NCBI GenBank assembly: GCA_016869715.1
Contig: VGDM01000002.1
Span: 118,639 to 182,638, forward strand
DNA from: Alphaproteobacteria bacterium
GTDB taxonomy: Bacteria; Pseudomonadota; Alphaproteobacteria; Acetobacterales; Acetobacteraceae
DNA length: 64,000 bases
Direction: 5' to 3'
The notes below the pieces were generated by a model, which saw nothing but the letters and a program-made list of their open reading frames with translations, was not told where the DNA came from and did no database searches. A program made the translations under genes and the position numbers. Within the stretch, counting starts at the first letter, position 1, and every line of letters starts with the position of its first letter. Shown piece after piece: positions 27,308-36,479 of this stretch.

Positions 27308-28002
27308 ACGAACACCGAGAATTCGAGCCCATCGCCCAAAGGCAATTCCTCGGATACGAAGCGCCGCGGAGTTCCCCTTACATGATCAAGGTAGGTTTTG
27401 AGCGTTTTGCAAAAGGGCTTGATATCATCGCATAAAATGCTTGCGCCTGGCGTCAGTGCTGGTTCACGCAAGCGCAATATCAGCAGGTTGGCTTCTTTCC
27501 AGCCATCAAGAAAAACCAGGTCTATCGGTTCCTTGATATCGCGTAATGTGTGCAGCGCATCGCCCTCGCGCAATTCGCTCTCTCGGTCGAAGCCGGCTTC
27601 CGCCCAATTGGCCCTGGCGCTGGCGATCTTGTTTGGTTCCATTTCGGTGGTGAGGACCTTCCCACCACCATTGTCGCGGATTGCAGCCGCCAGATACATG
27701 GCCGAAATACCGAAAGATGCGCCGAATTCCACGATGCGCTGAGCACCGCGCGTGCGCGCGGTTTGATACAATACGCGGCCCTGTGCCTTATCAATCAGAA
27801 TATAGGCGTTCTTCAGATAGGGTTTGACCGCTTCCATGAAGCCCTTGCCGCGCCACACGCCCCCGATCACGCCAGGCAGTGCGCGGGCAAACACAACCCG
27901 GTCCTGGCCGGCACGGTGGTGCAATGTTTTAATGGTATTGGCGATGCGTGGATCCTCAAGGCTGTTCATTGATTTTTTGTGCCAATTCTCGGTTATCGTC
28001 AT
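27304..28002 (-). CDS. class I SAM-dependent O-methyltransferase-like protein
   Basis: A 232-residue Rossmann-fold methyltransferase of the catechol/caffeoyl-CoA O-methyltransferase type. SAM motif VEFGASFGISAMYLAAA near residue 92, LTTEMEPNKIASARAN (ribose-binding acidic loop), and LVFLDGWKEANL with the metal-side Asp. The ATG at 28002 or the one 11 codons on could be the start; neither has a strong ribosome site. It is divergent from a broken TetR regulator 40 bp away, which probably once controlled it. Confidence 0.82.
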   Translation of the reverse strand: MTITENWHKKSMNSLEDPRIANTIKTLHHRAGQDRVVFARALPGVIGGVWRGKGFMEAVKPYLKNAYILIDKAQGRVLYQTARTRGAQRIVEFGASFGISAMYLAAAIRDNGGGKVLTTEMEPNKIASARANWAEAGFDRESELREGDALHTLRDIKEPIDLVFLDGWKEANLLILRLREPALTPGASILCDDIKPFCKTLKTYLDHVRGTPRRFVSEELPLGDGLEFSVFV

Positions 28003-28042
28003 AGTTAGGGTATTAAAAATTTTTCACAACTCGCATCCACGT

Positions 28043-28658
28043 ATGATGAGATCATAAACCGCAAAGCCAAGAAAACAGCCGCTGCAGAGCCGTTCCAAGG
28101 GAACCTTCGGCGCCATTCTGAGGGCGACTGCTCGCATTTTGGAAGGCAGAGGGGCTGGAGGCAGCGAATATCAATGCCATCGCCGCGCGCGCCGGTGTGA
28201 GTGTCGGGTCGCTTTACCAATACTTCCCGGACAAGGCAGCGATCTTCGCCGAGCTGATTAGGCAAGCAGAGACTGGGCTTGGCGACATGCTGGGAAAGCT
28301 GCTGGCAGAGACCGCGGGACAGTCCTTAGAAGATTGTCTGAAACCTCTGGTAAAGGCCGGTGTCGCGCAGCAGATGGCGCGGCCGCAACTTGGGCGCATT
28401 CTGGATAATCTTGAAGCTACCTTCCCCGCAGATGCTTACCTGAAGGCAGCGGAGGAACGGATATTGCGCTTGATCATGCAATTGTTAAATGAGCACGAGG
28501 AAGGTATCGCGCGCCCCGTCACGCCGGCCACGGCGTTGGATGTTTTGTCCATCGTCAAGGGTATCGTGGATGGCGCCAGTTTTGCGGGCGAAACCAATGC
28601 GGCTGCGCTGGAACGCCGCGTGATGTTTGCAGTCTTGGGGTATCTCAAGCAACCTTAG
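28043..28658 (+). pseudogene. TetR/AcrR-family regulator, broken
   Basis: ATG 28043 reads MMRS then TAA (28055). The same frame continues RSKGTFGAILRATARILE, the first helix of a TetR DNA-binding domain, and a frameshift near 28145 is needed to reach GLEAANINAIAARAGVSVGS and LYQYFPDKAAIFAELIRQAE. The ligand-binding half is intact to 28658. One nonsense and one frameshift remove the start and part of the DNA-binding domain, so repression of the adjacent methyltransferase gene is presumably lost. The end overlaps the xthA end by four bases. Confidence 0.85.
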
Positions 28659-29446
28659 TCGTGAATGTCCCGCAAGGTCAGGGTCAATGGCGTATGGTCT
28701 GAAGGCTGCGCCTCGGCACGCGGGGCGGTATCAACCTCGCAGGCTTCGAGATGTTCGGCCAATTCGGGGCTGAGCAGCGCATGGTCAATTCGCAGCCCGC
28801 GATTGGCCTCAAAGGCAGGGCCGTAATCCCAATAGGTGTAGAGCGTTTCGCTGGGATGCAGCGCGCGCAGCGCATCCGTCATGCCCAGATGCAGTAGCGC
28901 GCGGAACCTGGCGCGGCTTTCGGGATGGACCAGCGCATCGGTCGCCGGCAGTGCGCCATGGGCAAGGTCGGCCTCGGTCGGGCAGACATTATAATCGCCC
29001 AGCACCGCAAAGGGCTGGAAGGCATCAAGCCGGTCCTGCACCAGGCTCCGCAGCCGATCCATCCAGGCGAGCTTATAGGCAAAGCCGGCATCGCCGCCGG
29101 AATTTCCATTGGGCAGGTAAATCCCCGCCGCGCGCAGCCCCGCCGCCGCCACTTCAATATAGCGCGCCTGGGTATCTTCGGCATTGCCGGGCAGGGCTTC
29201 GGCCAGAACCTCAAACGGAATGCGGGAAAGAACGGCAACGCCATTCCGCCCGCCCGCCTGGCCCACCGCATGGGTCTTATAGCCAAGCCCCGCGAATTCC
29301 ATCGCCGGCACCTGTTCCGCCGTGCAGCGGGTTTCCTGCAGGAACACCAGATCGGGCTTTTGCCGTTCCAGAAAGCGCGCGAGATGGCCCGCGCGCGCGC
29401 GAATGGAATTGACGTTGAAGGTGCAGAGGCTGAGCAGGGGGATCAG
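28655..29446 (-). CDS. xthA: exodeoxyribonuclease III
   Basis: A 263-residue AP endonuclease/3'-exonuclease of the EEP fold for base-excision repair. Motifs: TFNVNSIRAR, DLVFLQETRC (metal Glu), VLGDYNVCPTEAD, and the terminal SDHTPLTL (catalytic Asp-His). Homology extends upstream of the first ATG (29347) to SLCTFNVNSIR. In that frame no ATG, GTG or TTG is available, and a CTG at 29446-29444 overlaps the stop of the iron-sulfur gene as CTGA. This mirrors the ispE start in the same window. Confidence 0.9.
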   Translation of the reverse strand: MIPLLSLCTFNVNSIRARAGHLARFLERQKPDLVFLQETRCTAEQVPAMEFAGLGYKTHAVGQAGGRNGVAVLSRIPFEVLAEALPGNAEDTQARYIEVAAAGLRAAGIYLPNGNSGGDAGFAYKLAWMDRLRSLVQDRLDAFQPFAVLGDYNVCPTEADLAHGALPATDALVHPESRARFRALLHLGMTDALRALHPSETLYTYWDYGPAFEANRGLRIDHALLSPELAEHLEACEVDTAPRAEAQPSDHTPLTLTLRDIHD

Positions 29447-29796
29447 CCGATTGCGAAGGAAGAACCGCAGCCGCAGCCGGAACTCGCCTGCGGGTTATTG
29501 ATGGCGAAATGCGCGCCGATCAGCGCTTCCGCCCAATCGAGCTCGGCCCCGGCCAGCAGGTCGAGCGAAACAGGGTCAATGAAAACCCGGCCCTGGCCTT
29601 CGCCAATCACCAGATCATCAGGGGCGGGGGCGTCTTCCAGTCCGAATTTGTACTGAAATCCGGAACAGCCGCCCGCTTCCACGGCGAGCCTAAGCCCCGC
29701 ATCCGGGCGGCCTTCACGCGCGGCGATATCGGCCACCTGAGCGGCGGCTCGGGAGGTGACGCGAAACGGTGCGGGGTTCGTAATGCCATCCGGCAT
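29443..29796 (-). CDS. HesB/IscA-family iron-sulfur carrier (ErpA-like)
   Basis: A 117-residue A-type carrier. ATG 29796 has AAGGAG nine bases upstream; the frame to 29907 is unneeded read-through. The three cluster-ligand cysteines are present: GGCSGFQYKF and SSGCGCGSSF at the C-terminus. Such proteins carry Fe-S clusters from the assembly scaffold to apo-enzymes. Its stop overlaps the putative CTG start of xthA. It is divergent from dgt, an order conserved in many alphaproteobacteria. Confidence 0.92.
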   Translation of the reverse strand: MPDGITNPAPFRVTSRAAAQVADIAAREGRPDAGLRLAVEAGGCSGFQYKFGLEDAPAPDDLVIGEGQGRVFIDPVSLDLLAGAELDWAEALIGAHFAINNPQASSGCGCGSSFAIG

Positions 29797-29977
29797 GGTT
29801 TGGGCTCCTTGAAGCGTAACATAGGCATTTTGCGCGCCGCTTCCAATCACCAAAGATTGCGGGGGGTGCATGGCGGGTGTTACAGCGATCAGAGAGGCAT
29901 TTTTCACGGAAAACCACGATTTCGATGCAAGCCCAGGCCAAAGCCGCGATCATTAAGCCCAAAGGGCAGCGGGCAGC

Positions 29978-31126
29978 ATGAACCTTGCCCCCTACGCGGT
30001 GCTGCCGGAGAGCTCTCGGGGGCGGCTTTACCCTGAGGCGGGCGGTGATGCGCGGTCGCCCTTTCAGCGGGACCGGGACCGGATCATCCACGCGACGGCC
30101 TTCAGGCGACTGCAATACAAGACACAGGTGTTTGTCTACCATGAGGGTGATCATTTCCGCACACGCCTGACCCATTCCGTCGAGGTCGCGCAAATTGCGC
30201 GGTCCATCGCTCGGCTCTTGCGACTGGACGAGGATTTGGCCGAGGCCTTGGCGCTGGCGCATGACCTGGGGCACCCGCCCTTTGGCCATGCCGGGGAAGA
30301 TGCGCTGAATGCGGCGATGAAACCCTATGGCGGGTTTGACCATAATGGGCAGTCCTTGCGCGTTGTCACGCACCTGGAAGCGCGTTACGCCGGCTTTGAT
30401 GGGCTAAACCTGACCTGGGAAACGCTGGAAGGAATTGCCAAGCATAATGGCCCCTTGCGGAGGCCATCGCCCTACATCGCAGAATATGATGCGCGCCATG
30501 CGCTTGATCTTACCAGCTATTCCTCGGCCGAGGCGCAAATCGCCGCCATCGCCGATGATATCGCCTATAACAACCACGATCTGGATGATGGGTTGCGCGC
30601 TGGCCTGTTCACCCTGGAAGAAGTCGGCGCCTTGCCGGTGATTGGTGAAGCGCTGGCGGCGGCGCGCGCAGCAGCGCCCGATGCGCCATTGGAGCGCCTC
30701 GCACCCGAGATGATCCGGCGCGTAATTAGCAGCATGGTGGGCGATGTAGCCGTAGAGGCGACGCGGCGCCTTTCCGTGCTGAAACCAGCAATGGTTGCCG
30801 ATATTCGCGCGGCGGATCGGCCTATGGTGGTGTTTTCTGAAGAGATGGCGCGCGCCAACCTCTCCATCCGGGAATTCCTGTTCCAGCGCATGTATCGGCA
30901 TTGGCGTGTCAATCGCACCATGGCGAAATCCAAGCGCGTGGTGCAGGTGCTTTTCAGCCTGCTGCATGGCGGGCCGGCCATGCTGCCGCCGCTCTGGCGC
31001 GCCCGCGCCGGGGAGGCTGGGTCCGCTGAGGCCGCGCTGGCGGTTTGCGATTATATCGCCGGCATGACAGACCGATTTGCGCTGGAGGAACACCGGCGCA
31101 TGACCGACCCCGATATTTCAGGCTGA
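29978..31126 (+). CDS. dgt: deoxyguanosinetriphosphate triphosphohydrolase-like protein
   Basis: A 382-residue HD-domain dNTPase that removes triphosphate from dNTPs (type 2 in alphaproteobacteria). The metal-binding residues appear in RTRLTHSVEVAQIARSIAR, LALAHDLGHPPFGHAGEDAL (the HD pair) and FDHNGQSLRV. ATG 29978 is used. It ends eight bases before argS and is surely co-transcribed with it. Confidence 0.92.
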   Translation: MNLAPYAVLPESSRGRLYPEAGGDARSPFQRDRDRIIHATAFRRLQYKTQVFVYHEGDHFRTRLTHSVEVAQIARSIARLLRLDEDLAEALALAHDLGHPPFGHAGEDALNAAMKPYGGFDHNGQSLRVVTHLEARYAGFDGLNLTWETLEGIAKHNGPLRRPSPYIAEYDARHALDLTSYSSAEAQIAAIADDIAYNNHDLDDGLRAGLFTLEEVGALPVIGEALAAARAAAPDAPLERLAPEMIRRVISSMVGDVAVEATRRLSVLKPAMVADIRAADRPMVVFSEEMARANLSIREFLFQRMYRHWRVNRTMAKSKRVVQVLFSLLHGGPAMLPPLWRARAGEAGSAEAALAVCDYIAGMTDRFALEEHRRMTDPDISG

Positions 31127-31133
31127 GAATTGC

Positions 31134-32969
31134 ATGACCGAAAATGTTTTCACCGCCATGGCGGAACAGCTGCGTGCGGCGCTGGTGGAACTCTATCCCG
31201 ATCTGCCGGCAGATATTCTGGCGCGCGTGCAGGTGGAACCGCCGCGCGATGCGGCGCATGGCGATATGGCGACCAATGCCGCCTTGGTGATCGCCAAGCC
31301 CGCGCGCCTGCCGCCGGCCAAGATTGCTGTCGCGCTCGTGGAAAAGCTTGGCGCCTTGCCCATGGTGGAAAAAGCCGAAGCGGCGGGGCCTGGCTTTGTC
31401 AATTTGCGTTTGCGCGAAAGCTATATGGCCGGGCAAATCAAGACCGTGCTGGCCGCCGGGCTTGGCTATGGTGATAGCACGATTGGCGCAGGGCGGCGCG
31501 TCAATGTCGAATATGTCTCGGCCAATCCAACGGGGCCGATGCATGTCGGGCATTGCCGTGGTGCGGTGGTGGGCGACGCGCTCGCCAATCTTCTCGCCAA
31601 GGCGGGGTTTTCCGTCACCAAGGAATACTACGTCAATGATGCGGGGGCGCAGGTCGCCGCACTCGGCTGGGCTGCCTATTGGCGCTATTTGCGCGTGATC
31701 GAGCCAAATCTTGAGGGGTGGACTGCAGAACAGGTCGAACACCGCTTTGGCGTGACGCTGCAATATCGCGGCGATTACCTGGGCGCGGTGGGTGAGGCCT
31801 TGGCCGAGCATCATGGCGCTTCCATGGCGCCGCAGCGGATTGAAGGCGCACCAAGTGCGGACCAGGCCGCTGCCGGTGTGGCGAGCGCGCTGGCACATGG
31901 CTGGTTCGTGGATCTCGCCTGGCTTGATCTCGCGCGGGAGCGGGCGGTGGCGATGATGATGATCGCGATCCGTGAGGATTTGGCGCTACTCGGCGTCAAT
32001 CAGGAAGTGTTCTTGTCCGAACGCGCGCTGGTGGAAGCGAATGCGACCGACGCCGCGATTGCCGCCCTTGAAGGCAAGGGTTTGCTCTATGAAGGCGTGC
32101 TTGAACCGCCCAAGGGCAAGACGCCGGATGATTGGGAGCCGCGCCCGCAATTGTTGTTCCGTTCGACGCAATTTGGCGATGATGTTGATCGGCCACTCAA
32201 GAAATCCGATGGCTCCTACACCTATTTTGCCAATGATATCGCGTGCCATACGGATAAGCTCACGCGTGGCTATGATTTGCTGATTGATGTCTGGGGCGCG
32301 GATCATGGCGGCTATGTCTCCCGCATGGGTGCTGCCGTGAAGGCGCTGTCCGATGGCCGCGTGCCTTTGGAAGTGGTGCTTTGCCAGATTGTGCATGTGA
32401 TCAAGGCGGGTGAGCTCGTGCGCATGTCCAAGCGCGCTGGGACCTATGTGACGCTCCGCGATCTGATTGAGGAAGTGGGCCGCGATGCGGTGCGCTTTAC
32501 CATGCTGACGCGCAAATCCGACGCGCAGATGGAATTCGACCTGGACAAGGTTGTCGAACAAACTCGCGAAAACCCAGTGTTTTACGTGCAATACGCCCAT
32601 GCGCGCTGCCGGTCCGTACTTCGCCAGGCGGGTGACCCTGATGTCCCGAAACTCGCCGCCGCACCGCTTGAACATTTGCGCGACAAGGCAGAATTGGACC
32701 TGATCCGGCGCGTGATTTCCTGGCCGCGGGTCGTTGAATCCGCCGCTTTAGCGCGGGAGCCGCACCGGGTAGCGTATTTTCTCCATGACTTGGCCGCCGA
32801 TTTTCATGTATTGTGGAATAGCGGTCGTAACGATTCGACGCTTCGCTTCATCCGTGAGGATGAGCCCGCCGCCACAGCCGCCAGGCTGGCGCTGGTGGCA
32901 GCGACGGCAAGCGTTATTCGTTCCGGCCTTGGCGTCATGGGGGTGACGCCGGTCGAGGAAATGCGCTGA
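31134..32969 (+). CDS. argS: arginyl-tRNA synthetase
   Basis: A 611-residue class I synthetase charging tRNA-Arg. The HIGH-type motif is ANPTGPMHVGHCRGA (about residue 130) and the KMSKS-type motif is LVRMSKRAGTYVTLRDL (about residue 425). The N-terminal add-on domain and the C-terminal DALR anticodon-binding domain (YVQYAHARCRSVLRQ onwards) are both complete. Start ATG 31134 follows dgt directly. Confidence 0.97.
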   Translation: MTENVFTAMAEQLRAALVELYPDLPADILARVQVEPPRDAAHGDMATNAALVIAKPARLPPAKIAVALVEKLGALPMVEKAEAAGPGFVNLRLRESYMAGQIKTVLAAGLGYGDSTIGAGRRVNVEYVSANPTGPMHVGHCRGAVVGDALANLLAKAGFSVTKEYYVNDAGAQVAALGWAAYWRYLRVIEPNLEGWTAEQVEHRFGVTLQYRGDYLGAVGEALAEHHGASMAPQRIEGAPSADQAAAGVASALAHGWFVDLAWLDLARERAVAMMMIAIREDLALLGVNQEVFLSERALVEANATDAAIAALEGKGLLYEGVLEPPKGKTPDDWEPRPQLLFRSTQFGDDVDRPLKKSDGSYTYFANDIACHTDKLTRGYDLLIDVWGADHGGYVSRMGAAVKALSDGRVPLEVVLCQIVHVIKAGELVRMSKRAGTYVTLRDLIEEVGRDAVRFTMLTRKSDAQMEFDLDKVVEQTRENPVFYVQYAHARCRSVLRQAGDPDVPKLAAAPLEHLRDKAELDLIRRVISWPRVVESAALAREPHRVAYFLHDLAADFHVLWNSGRNDSTLRFIREDEPAATAARLALVAATASVIRSGLGVMGVTPVEEMR

Positions 32970-32999
32970 CACTATTCCAGTGCCGATCGGGGGATAGGC

Positions 33000-33809
33000 G
33001 TGAGGGAAGTTCCAGTTCCAGCCTACAGGCTGGGTCGCAAGGGGGCTGGGGGGCCTCCTTGGCGGATTATCATCATCGCGGGCTTTGTGCTGGCGGTGGG
33101 GGCAGTTGTTGCATCGCTGGTCTGGGGCTTTTCGCGCGGGTCATCGCGCAATGCGCCGTTGATCGAGGCAGATGCGCGCCCGATAAAAGTGCGGCCCGAC
33201 AATCCCGGGGGCTTGCGTGTGCCCAATCAGGATGAGCTGATTTTTGACCGCAATCGCGGCGCGCGTCCGGCCACGCAAGGCGGGTTGGCGCCGGAAGCCG
33301 AGAAGCCACGTGTGGATCAGCTACGCGCACAATTGGCCGAACGTGCGGCGCAGGAAGCGGCACGTAGCGCGCCGCCGGCGGCAGCCCCTGCGCCAGCGCA
33401 GCCGGCCGCACCCCCAGCGGCTGCGCGCCACGCCCCGCAGGCTGCCGCGCCTGCAACGCTAACCACACCCGCGCCGCCGGCCACAACTTCGGCACTGACC
33501 GCGCCAAGCCTGCCTGCGCCTTTGCCTGCAAATGCAGAGCGATTTGCCCCGGTGGCCGATGGTCGCGCGCGGGTGCAATTGGGGGCGCTGCCGAGTGAAG
33601 CCGCCGCACGCGGCGAATGGGAACGCTTGAAACGGCGCGCGCCCGAGTTCCTCGGCAATCGGCGGGCGAGCCTGACACCGCTTGATCGCGAAGGCCAGAC
33701 GACGATGTATCGCATCCGCACCGGTGGCTTTGCCGATGCCGCAACCGCGCGCGCCTTTTGCGAGGAAATGAAGACGCGCAGCATCCCCTGCATGGTGATC
33801 GGCGGATAG
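33000..33809 (+). CDS. SPOR-domain membrane protein
   Basis: A 269-residue single-pass protein. GTG 33000 follows GGGGGATAGGC. One transmembrane helix (WRIIIIAGFVLAVGAVVASL), a long Ala/Pro-rich periplasmic linker (about residues 115-180), then a C-terminal SPOR domain (RVQLGALPSEAAARGEWERL, MYRIRTGGFADAATARAFCE) that binds denuded peptidoglycan at division sites. Its place between argS and nagZ is conserved in alphaproteobacteria and points to a role at the septum. Confidence 0.9.
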   Translation: MREVPVPAYRLGRKGAGGPPWRIIIIAGFVLAVGAVVASLVWGFSRGSSRNAPLIEADARPIKVRPDNPGGLRVPNQDELIFDRNRGARPATQGGLAPEAEKPRVDQLRAQLAERAAQEAARSAPPAAAPAPAQPAAPPAAARHAPQAAAPATLTTPAPPATTSALTAPSLPAPLPANAERFAPVADGRARVQLGALPSEAAARGEWERLKRRAPEFLGNRRASLTPLDREGQTTMYRIRTGGFADAATARAFCEEMKTRSIPCMVIGG

Positions 33810-33815
33810 GCGTAG

Positions 33816-34847
33816 ATGGCGCCTTCACGGGCCGCGATACTTGGCCTTGCGGGGCCTCGGCTGACTTCGGCGGAAGCGGCGCTATGGCGACGCTTTCCCC
33901 CGCTTGGCGCCATTTTGTTCGCGCGCAATATCCATAACCCAGTGCAATTACGGGCACTCACCAATGATATTCGCGATGTCCTGGGCGCTGCCGCGCCAAT
34001 CCTGATCGACCAGGAAGGCGGGCGCGTGGCGCGGTTGAAGCCGCCGCAATGGGAGGCATTTCCCGCCGCCGCACGGTTTGAAGGTGAGCCAGAACTCGCG
34101 GAGCGCGCCAATGCCTATTTGATGGGGGCGATGTGCCGCGCGGTTGGCTTGGATGTTGTCTGCGCGCCCGTTCTGGATTTGCGCCTGCCGGGCGCGCATC
34201 AGGTGATTGGTGATCGCGCCTTCAGTGCGGAACCTGAGGAGATTGCGCGGCTTGGCGTGGCCTGCATCGCCGGGCTGCAAGCGGCTGGCTGCATTCCCGT
34301 GATCAAGCATATCCCAGGGCATGGGCGCGCGATGGCGGATAGTCATCATGAATTACCGCACGTTGGCGCGGGCATTGCCGAATTGGCCCAGGATATCGCG
34401 CCGTTTCGCGCATTGGCCGGCAGCGGCGCCTGGGCCATGACAGCGCATGTGCTGTATGAGGCCTGGGACGCGCGCCTGCCAGCGACGCTTTCCCCGACCG
34501 TAGTTGAACGCGTGATCCGGGGCGAGATTGGCTTTGATGGCCTGCTGATCACGGATGATCTGGCGATGGGCGCACTTGCCGGCATGGCGAATGACCTGGC
34601 CGGTGCGGCGCTTTCTGCGGGCTGCGATCTGGTGATGCATTGCTCGGCGAAGCTTGAGGACGCGGCGGCGCTGCTGGTTGATTGCCCAGCGCTGAGCGAT
34701 GCTGCGCTGCGGCGCTTGGCGCTTGCCGATGCGGCGCGGCGTGGCTTTGGCGCGGGCGACAGGCCGGCGCTGCGCGCGGTGCGGGATGGGGTTTTGGCCG
34801 CGCCGGTGCTGGCGAGTCGTGATATTGATCCAACAGAACGAAATTAG
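33816..34847 (+). CDS. nagZ: beta-N-acetylhexosaminidase (GH3)
   Basis: A 343-residue cytosolic glycosidase that removes GlcNAc from recycled anhydromuropeptides. The GH3 signature is KHIPGHGRAMADSHHELP, containing the His and Asp of the catalytic dyad; LIDQEGGRVARL and LITDDLAMGAL (nucleophile Asp) fit too. ATG 33816 follows the SPOR gene by six bases. In related genomes scpA/scpB follow nagZ; here a converging aldo/keto reductase gene follows instead. Confidence 0.95.
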   Translation: MAPSRAAILGLAGPRLTSAEAALWRRFPPLGAILFARNIHNPVQLRALTNDIRDVLGAAAPILIDQEGGRVARLKPPQWEAFPAAARFEGEPELAERANAYLMGAMCRAVGLDVVCAPVLDLRLPGAHQVIGDRAFSAEPEEIARLGVACIAGLQAAGCIPVIKHIPGHGRAMADSHHELPHVGAGIAELAQDIAPFRALAGSGAWAMTAHVLYEAWDARLPATLSPTVVERVIRGEIGFDGLLITDDLAMGALAGMANDLAGAALSAGCDLVMHCSAKLEDAAALLVDCPALSDAALRRLALADAARRGFGAGDRPALRAVRDGVLAAPVLASRDIDPTERN

Positions 34848-34850
34848 GAC

Positions 34851-35879
34851 CTAAGACGGAACCGGCACCGCTTCAGCCAGCAAGCCATCGGCTTTCAATT
34901 CCTGCCAAAGTTTCGCTGGAATTTCATGATGCAGATAGCCAATATTCTGACGCACCTCCTCAGCCGATAGGGCGCCAGGAATAACCGATGCCACCGCAGG
35001 ATGCGCGAGGGGGAACTGCAGCGCCGCCGCAGCCAATGGCACTTTGTTGCGCTGGCACACCGCCGCAATGCGGCGCGCCTTTTCAATCAGGTGCCGCGGC
35101 GCTGCCTTATAGTCATGCGTCGCACGATCAGGCACATTTCCTGCCAGAATACCCGAGTTATACGGACCGCCGATGATAACGCTGATGTCATGCACCTCTG
35201 CATAGGGCATGAATTCATCCAGCGCGCCCTGTTCAAGCAAGGTATAGCGCCCGGCAAGCAGCATGCAATCGAAATCCCCCGCTCTCGCGAAACGCAAACA
35301 CATATCCGCTTCATTGAGGCCACAGCCAATGGCGCCGATCACCCCGGCCGAGCGCAATTCATCAAGCGCGCGATAGCCGCTATCCATCAGAATGCGAAAA
35401 CGCTGATCAAGCAGTGCCCGATCCTGGATGGTCCAGAAATCTATGTCATGGACAAGCAGGATATCCAGGCGCGAAATCCCAAGGCGCAAGCATGATTGTT
35501 CAAGCGAACGCATGACGCCATCATAGCTATAGTCGAATACTGGAATGAATCCCGGCAGACCATTACTGCGCAAATTGGCGGGCACCTGTTCCTGCGGCTG
35601 CCGCGCATGCATAACACGGCCGATCTTGGTGGAGATGACAAATTCCTCTCGTGCGCTTTGCCTAAGGAAATGCCCAAGCCGCAATTCGCTCCTGCCATAG
35701 CCGTAAAAGGGCGAGGTATCGAAGAAGCGCACGCCACCCTGCCAGGCAGCTTCAAGCAGCGCTTGCGCTTCGGCTTCGGCGATGGTGGCGCGAAAGCCAC
35801 CAATGGGCGCGGCACCAAAGCCGAGCACTGAGACCTCGAGCGCTGTGGTGCCGAGCCTTCGGGCAGCGATGTGACGCAT
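34851..35879 (-). CDS. aldo/keto reductase
   Basis: A 342-residue TIM-barrel NAD(P)H oxidoreductase. ATG 35879 has AGGAA upstream; the longer frame to 36002 lacks support. The catalytic Asp-Tyr pair is in FFDTSPFYGYGRSELRLG, Lys in VISTKIGR and His in ILLVHDID. It resembles D-threo-aldose (fucose) 1-dehydrogenase and pyridoxal dehydrogenase members of the superfamily; the substrate is unknown. It converges with nagZ, ending three bases from it. Confidence 0.88.
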   Translation of the reverse strand: MRHIAARRLGTTALEVSVLGFGAAPIGGFRATIAEAEAQALLEAAWQGGVRFFDTSPFYGYGRSELRLGHFLRQSAREEFVISTKIGRVMHARQPQEQVPANLRSNGLPGFIPVFDYSYDGVMRSLEQSCLRLGISRLDILLVHDIDFWTIQDRALLDQRFRILMDSGYRALDELRSAGVIGAIGCGLNEADMCLRFARAGDFDCMLLAGRYTLLEQGALDEFMPYAEVHDISVIIGGPYNSGILAGNVPDRATHDYKAAPRHLIEKARRIAAVCQRNKVPLAAAALQFPLAHPAVASVIPGALSAEEVRQNIGYLHHEIPAKLWQELKADGLLAEAVPVPS

Positions 35880-36252
35880 GAGCTGATTCCTGAATGATTT
35901 CTGCCTACGCCAAGGTTTGGCGCATACTGGAACGCTAGCGCTCGGCCCATCGCTGGGGCAAGCGGTGTGTGACGGGCGGCGCCGCGAAAGTTGAAATGCC
36001 AAGCTCCTGGAAAGTTTCAGCGCAGTCGCGGGCGGCAGCCATTTCTGATCATGAACCTCGTCCGGGACAGCGGGCGCGGCATTCCGAAAGCATCGCGCAC
36101 CAAGACACTGCCGCAGGGTATCGGCGCGCAGATGCTCCGTGTAGTTAAAACTGTTCGGAAGTTTCTTCTTCGCTGTTGCCGGAATTTCGGATGGACCCCC
36201 AGAAACACTGAGAACAGGGCGAAAGCCAACACTTTAATCCGGGGAGAGAACC
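35880..36252. other. non-coding stretch
   Basis: No gene can be supported here. Open frames on both strands lack homology-like motifs and ribosome sites. The last bases (GGGGAGAGAACC) are the ribosome site of the truncated gene at 36253. Confidence 0.5.
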
Positions 36253-36400
36253 ATGCCGCTACCCACTTTGCCTGCCTGGCGCCAGTTTGTCGTGGGCCTT
36301 GCGCTTGCCGCGGTGCTTGCCGCGCCACTGCCAGCCGCCGCTGAGCGGAGCCCCGAGGTGATGGTTGACGCCTTTGAAGCCGTGCTGGGGCCAGTCCGCT
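36253..36400 (+). pseudogene. 5' stump of an exported-protein gene cut by an IS remnant
   Basis: A strong ribosome site (GGGGAGAG) precedes ATG 36253. The product starts with a clean signal peptide (MPLPTLPAWRQFVVGLALAA to PLPAAAE) and then ERSPEVMVDAFEAVLGPV before entering the fold-back IS sequence at 36401. The start of the mature part loosely resembles catalase-family peroxidases (SrpA type), but 20 residues are too few to be sure. The rest of the gene is gone. Confidence 0.65.
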
Positions 36401-36479
36401 CGCATCGTCCTGGAAGGGCTTCGCGGCGGCATAGGGCGGCGATGCTTTCCTCGCCGCGAAGCCCTTCCAGGACGATGCG
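36401..36479. repeat. perfect 28-bp inverted repeat with 23-nt spacer
   Basis: Bases 36401-36428 are the exact reverse complement of 36452-36479. Both arms encode the IS3 orfA motif RIVLEGLRG, one on each strand, so the structure arose by fold-back duplication of transposase DNA and is not a terminator. Confidence 0.93.

Noticed and set aside
33340..33540. Repeat array in the SPOR gene
   Set aside because: It is an Ala/Pro-rich low-complexity linker, not a CRISPR or tandem repeat; no unit is exact.
36401..36479. Strong hairpin as a transcription terminator
   Set aside because: Arms are 28 bases and both encode transposase; no T run follows on either strand.
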